6,161 bases of DNA from contig CANPET010000105.1 in the NCBI GenBank assembly GCA_947573465.1, forward strand, positions 1 to 6,161, given 5' to 3'. The position numbers and the translations under genes are program-made. The notes beneath the pieces are model-generated. The model had not been told where the DNA came from. It made no database searches and saw only the letters and a list, made by a program, of their open reading frames with translations. This stretch comes from an uncultured Eubacterium sp. GTDB taxonomy: Bacteria > Bacillota > Clostridia > Lachnospirales > Lachnospiraceae. Below are positions 4,594-6,161 of the stretch, in pieces (the first letter of the stretch is position 1; the number at the start of each line of letters is the position of its first letter).

Positions 4594-6084
4594 ATGAAAG
4601 AAATACTTTACAAGAGCACAAGAAGCGAAGATGGATACCTGAAAGCATCAGAAGCAATCTTAAAAGGATTGGCAGATGATGGTGGATTATTTGTTCCAAC
4701 AGAGATTCCAAAACTTGATGTTACAGTTGATGAATTATCAAAGATGACATATCAGCAGGTAGCATATGAAGTAATGAAGTTATACTTTACAGACTTTACA
4801 GAAGAAGAGTTAAAGAACTGTATTAATAAAGCATATGATGAAAAGTTTGATACAGAAGAGATTGCTCCACTTGCAGAAGTAGATGGTGCATATTATTTGG
4901 AATTATTCCATGGAAAGACCATTGCATTTAAAGATATGGCGTTATCAATTTTGCCACATCTTCTTACAACATCAGCAAAGAAAAACGATGTAAAGAATGA
5001 AATTGTTATCTTAACAGCAACATCCGGTGATACAGGAAAGGCTGCAATGGCAGGATTTGCAGATGTAGAAGGAACAAGAATCATCGTATTTTATCCAAAT
5101 GGTGGAGTGAGTCCTATTCAGGAAAAACAGATGGTTACACAGAAGGGTGATAACACATATGTTGTAGCAATCGAAGGAAACTTTGATCAGGCACAGAGTG
5201 GTGTAAAAGCAATTTTTGGAAACAAAGAACTTGCAAAGGAAATGGATGAGAAAGGATTCCAGTTCTCATCAGCCAACTCTATTAACATTGGTCGTCTCGT
5301 ACCGCAGGTTGCTTACTATGTATATGCTTATGCGAAATTATATGCAGAAGGAAAACTTGCAAAAGATCAGAAGATGAATGTAGTTGTACCTACAGGAAAC
5401 TTTGGAAATATTTTGGCTGCATATTATGCAAAGAATATGGGACTTCCAATTGGAAAATTAATTTGTGCTTCTAACGAAAATAAAGTATTATTTGATTTCT
5501 TTAAGACAGGTGAATATGATAAGAATAGAGAATTTATTCTTACGACATCACCATCCATGGATATATTAATTTCAAGTAACCTTGAAAGATTAATTTACAA
5601 GATTGCTGGAAATGATGCAGTGAAAAATAAAGAATTAATGACTAGCCTTACAACAGATGGTAAGTATGTGATTACGGATGAAATGAAAGCAGAACTTGCT
5701 GATTTCTATGGAAATTATGCTACAGAAGCAGAAACAGCAGAAGTAATCAAGGAAACATATGAAAAGACTGGTTATGTAATGGATACACATACAGCTGTAG
5801 CTGCCAGCACATACAAAAAGTATGTGGCTGAAACAGGGGATGATGAAGTAACAGTGATTGCTTCAACAGCCAGTCCATTTAAATTTACAAGAAGCGTCAT
5901 GAACGCGATTGATCCGAAGTATGATGAACTTGGTGATTTCGAATTAGTAGATGAATTATCAAAGATTGGAAATGTAAAAGTTCCAAATGCAATCGAAGAA
6001 ATTAGAAATGCAGAGGTTCGTCATAATAACTTGGTAGAAGTTGATGGAATGGAAGCGATTGTAAAGAAATTTTTAAGTATGTAA
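4594..6084 (+). CDS. thrC: Threonine synthase
   Basis: ThrC is a cytoplasmic PLP enzyme converting O-phosphohomoserine to threonine and phosphate, the last step of threonine synthesis. The 496-residue product matches the long bacterial/fungal-like form. It begins with YKSTRSEDGYLKASEAILKG and DDGGLFVP, the N-terminal domain of this form. The PLP lysine is Lys113 in FHGKTIAFKDMAL (105-117); TATSGDTGKAA (141-151) and VPTGNFGNILAAYYAK (265-280) form the cofactor and phosphate pocket, and SSANSINIGRLVPQ (225-238) is characteristic. All key residues are present. It lies 136 nt after leuD in the same direction, perhaps as a third operon gene or from a weak promoter of its own. Threonine feeds isoleucine synthesis, so grouping with leuCD makes pathway sense, especially if LeuCD also serves the citramalate route; that link is inference. 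No convincing terminator directly follows. Confidence 0.95.
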   Translation: MKEILYKSTRSEDGYLKASEAILKGLADDGGLFVPTEIPKLDVTVDELSKMTYQQVAYEVMKLYFTDFTEEELKNCINKAYDEKFDTEEIAPLAEVDGAYYLELFHGKTIAFKDMALSILPHLLTTSAKKNDVKNEIVILTATSGDTGKAAMAGFADVEGTRIIVFYPNGGVSPIQEKQMVTQKGDNTYVVAIEGNFDQAQSGVKAIFGNKELAKEMDEKGFQFSSANSINIGRLVPQVAYYVYAYAKLYAEGKLAKDQKMNVVVPTGNFGNILAAYYAKNMGLPIGKLICASNENKVLFDFFKTGEYDKNREFILTTSPSMDILISSNLERLIYKIAGNDAVKNKELMTSLTTDGKYVITDEMKAELADFYGNYATEAETAEVIKETYEKTGYVMDTHTAVAASTYKKYVAETGDDEVTVIASTASPFKFTRSVMNAIDPKYDELGDFELVDELSKIGNVKVPNAIEEIRNAEVRHNNLVEVDGMEAIVKKFLSM

Positions 6085-6105
6085 TTGTTTGAAAAATATA
6101 AAAAA

Positions 6106-6161
6106 GGGCTCTTTGTCAAGCTTGGGGGTAATCCCTTATATATATCGTGTGTGGATTTTAT
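6106..6161. mobile_element. Possible insertion-sequence end (ISL3-like), cut by the window edge
   Basis: About 21 bases after thrC the sequence GGGCTCTTTGTCAAG begins. It resembles from memory the GGCTCTTTGTCAA-type terminal repeats of ISL3-family elements in Firmicutes. No transposase frame is in the remaining bases, so this cannot be confirmed. The same stretch can form a weak stem (AAGGG 6104-6108 with CCCTT 6133-6137, followed by ATATATAT), so a poor thrC terminator is the alternative reading. Confidence 0.35.

Overview
The window looks like low-GC Firmicutes DNA, most likely from a gut Lachnospiraceae (class Clostridia). The basis is AT-rich DNA, strong AGGAGG ribosome-binding sites, a short archaeal/clostridial-type LeuC, and secreted proteins carrying discoidin (F5/8 type C, CBM32-like) and BIG2-type domains. 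The genus cannot be fixed from the sequence. All recognisable genes lie on the + strand.

Left region (2-1126): the 3' end of a large secreted, probably carbohydrate-binding protein made of tandem discoidin domains. The reading frame enters from outside the window, covers two intact copies, and meets an in-frame TAG at 887-889 inside the third. The frame stays open beyond it to 1123, but about eight expected codons are also missing at the same spot, so the last domain is severed. A large hairpin (1156-1215) follows, then a gene for a small secreted protein with one BIG2-like domain (1286-1966) that ends in a good intrinsic terminator.

Middle region (1967-2692): a gene-poor stretch of about 725 bases with more structure than a usual spacer. 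It holds an 11-bp tandem repeat (2347-2368), a near-consensus sigma-A promoter (TTGACT, 17 nt, TAAAAT, 2384-2412), and directly after it a 202-bp non-coding element (2427-2628). The element has perfect 16-bp terminal inverted repeats and matching 8-bp flanking duplications, the signature of a miniature inverted-repeat transposable element (MITE). It contains a 22-bp perfect hairpin and two 60-bp direct repeats. By position it forms the first part of the leuCD leader RNA.

Right region (2693-6084): leuC and leuD, translationally close (10-nt gap), encode the two subunits of a 3-isopropylmalate dehydratase-type [4Fe-4S] hydro-lyase. thrC (threonine synthase) follows after a 136-nt spacer with another structured element. 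Three sequence blocks of that element (AGCGAGAA, GCGGAGC, TTCGAGCT) recur in the same order in both MITE repeat units, including a conserved tandem G-A mismatch. The three enzymes fit branched-chain and aspartate-family amino acid synthesis; threonine is also an isoleucine precursor. The last ~56 bases resemble the end of an insertion sequence, possibly ISL3 family, but the element runs off the window.

The strongest candidates for something undescribed are the MITE in the leuCD leader and the shared tandem-GA hairpin family it seems to carry.
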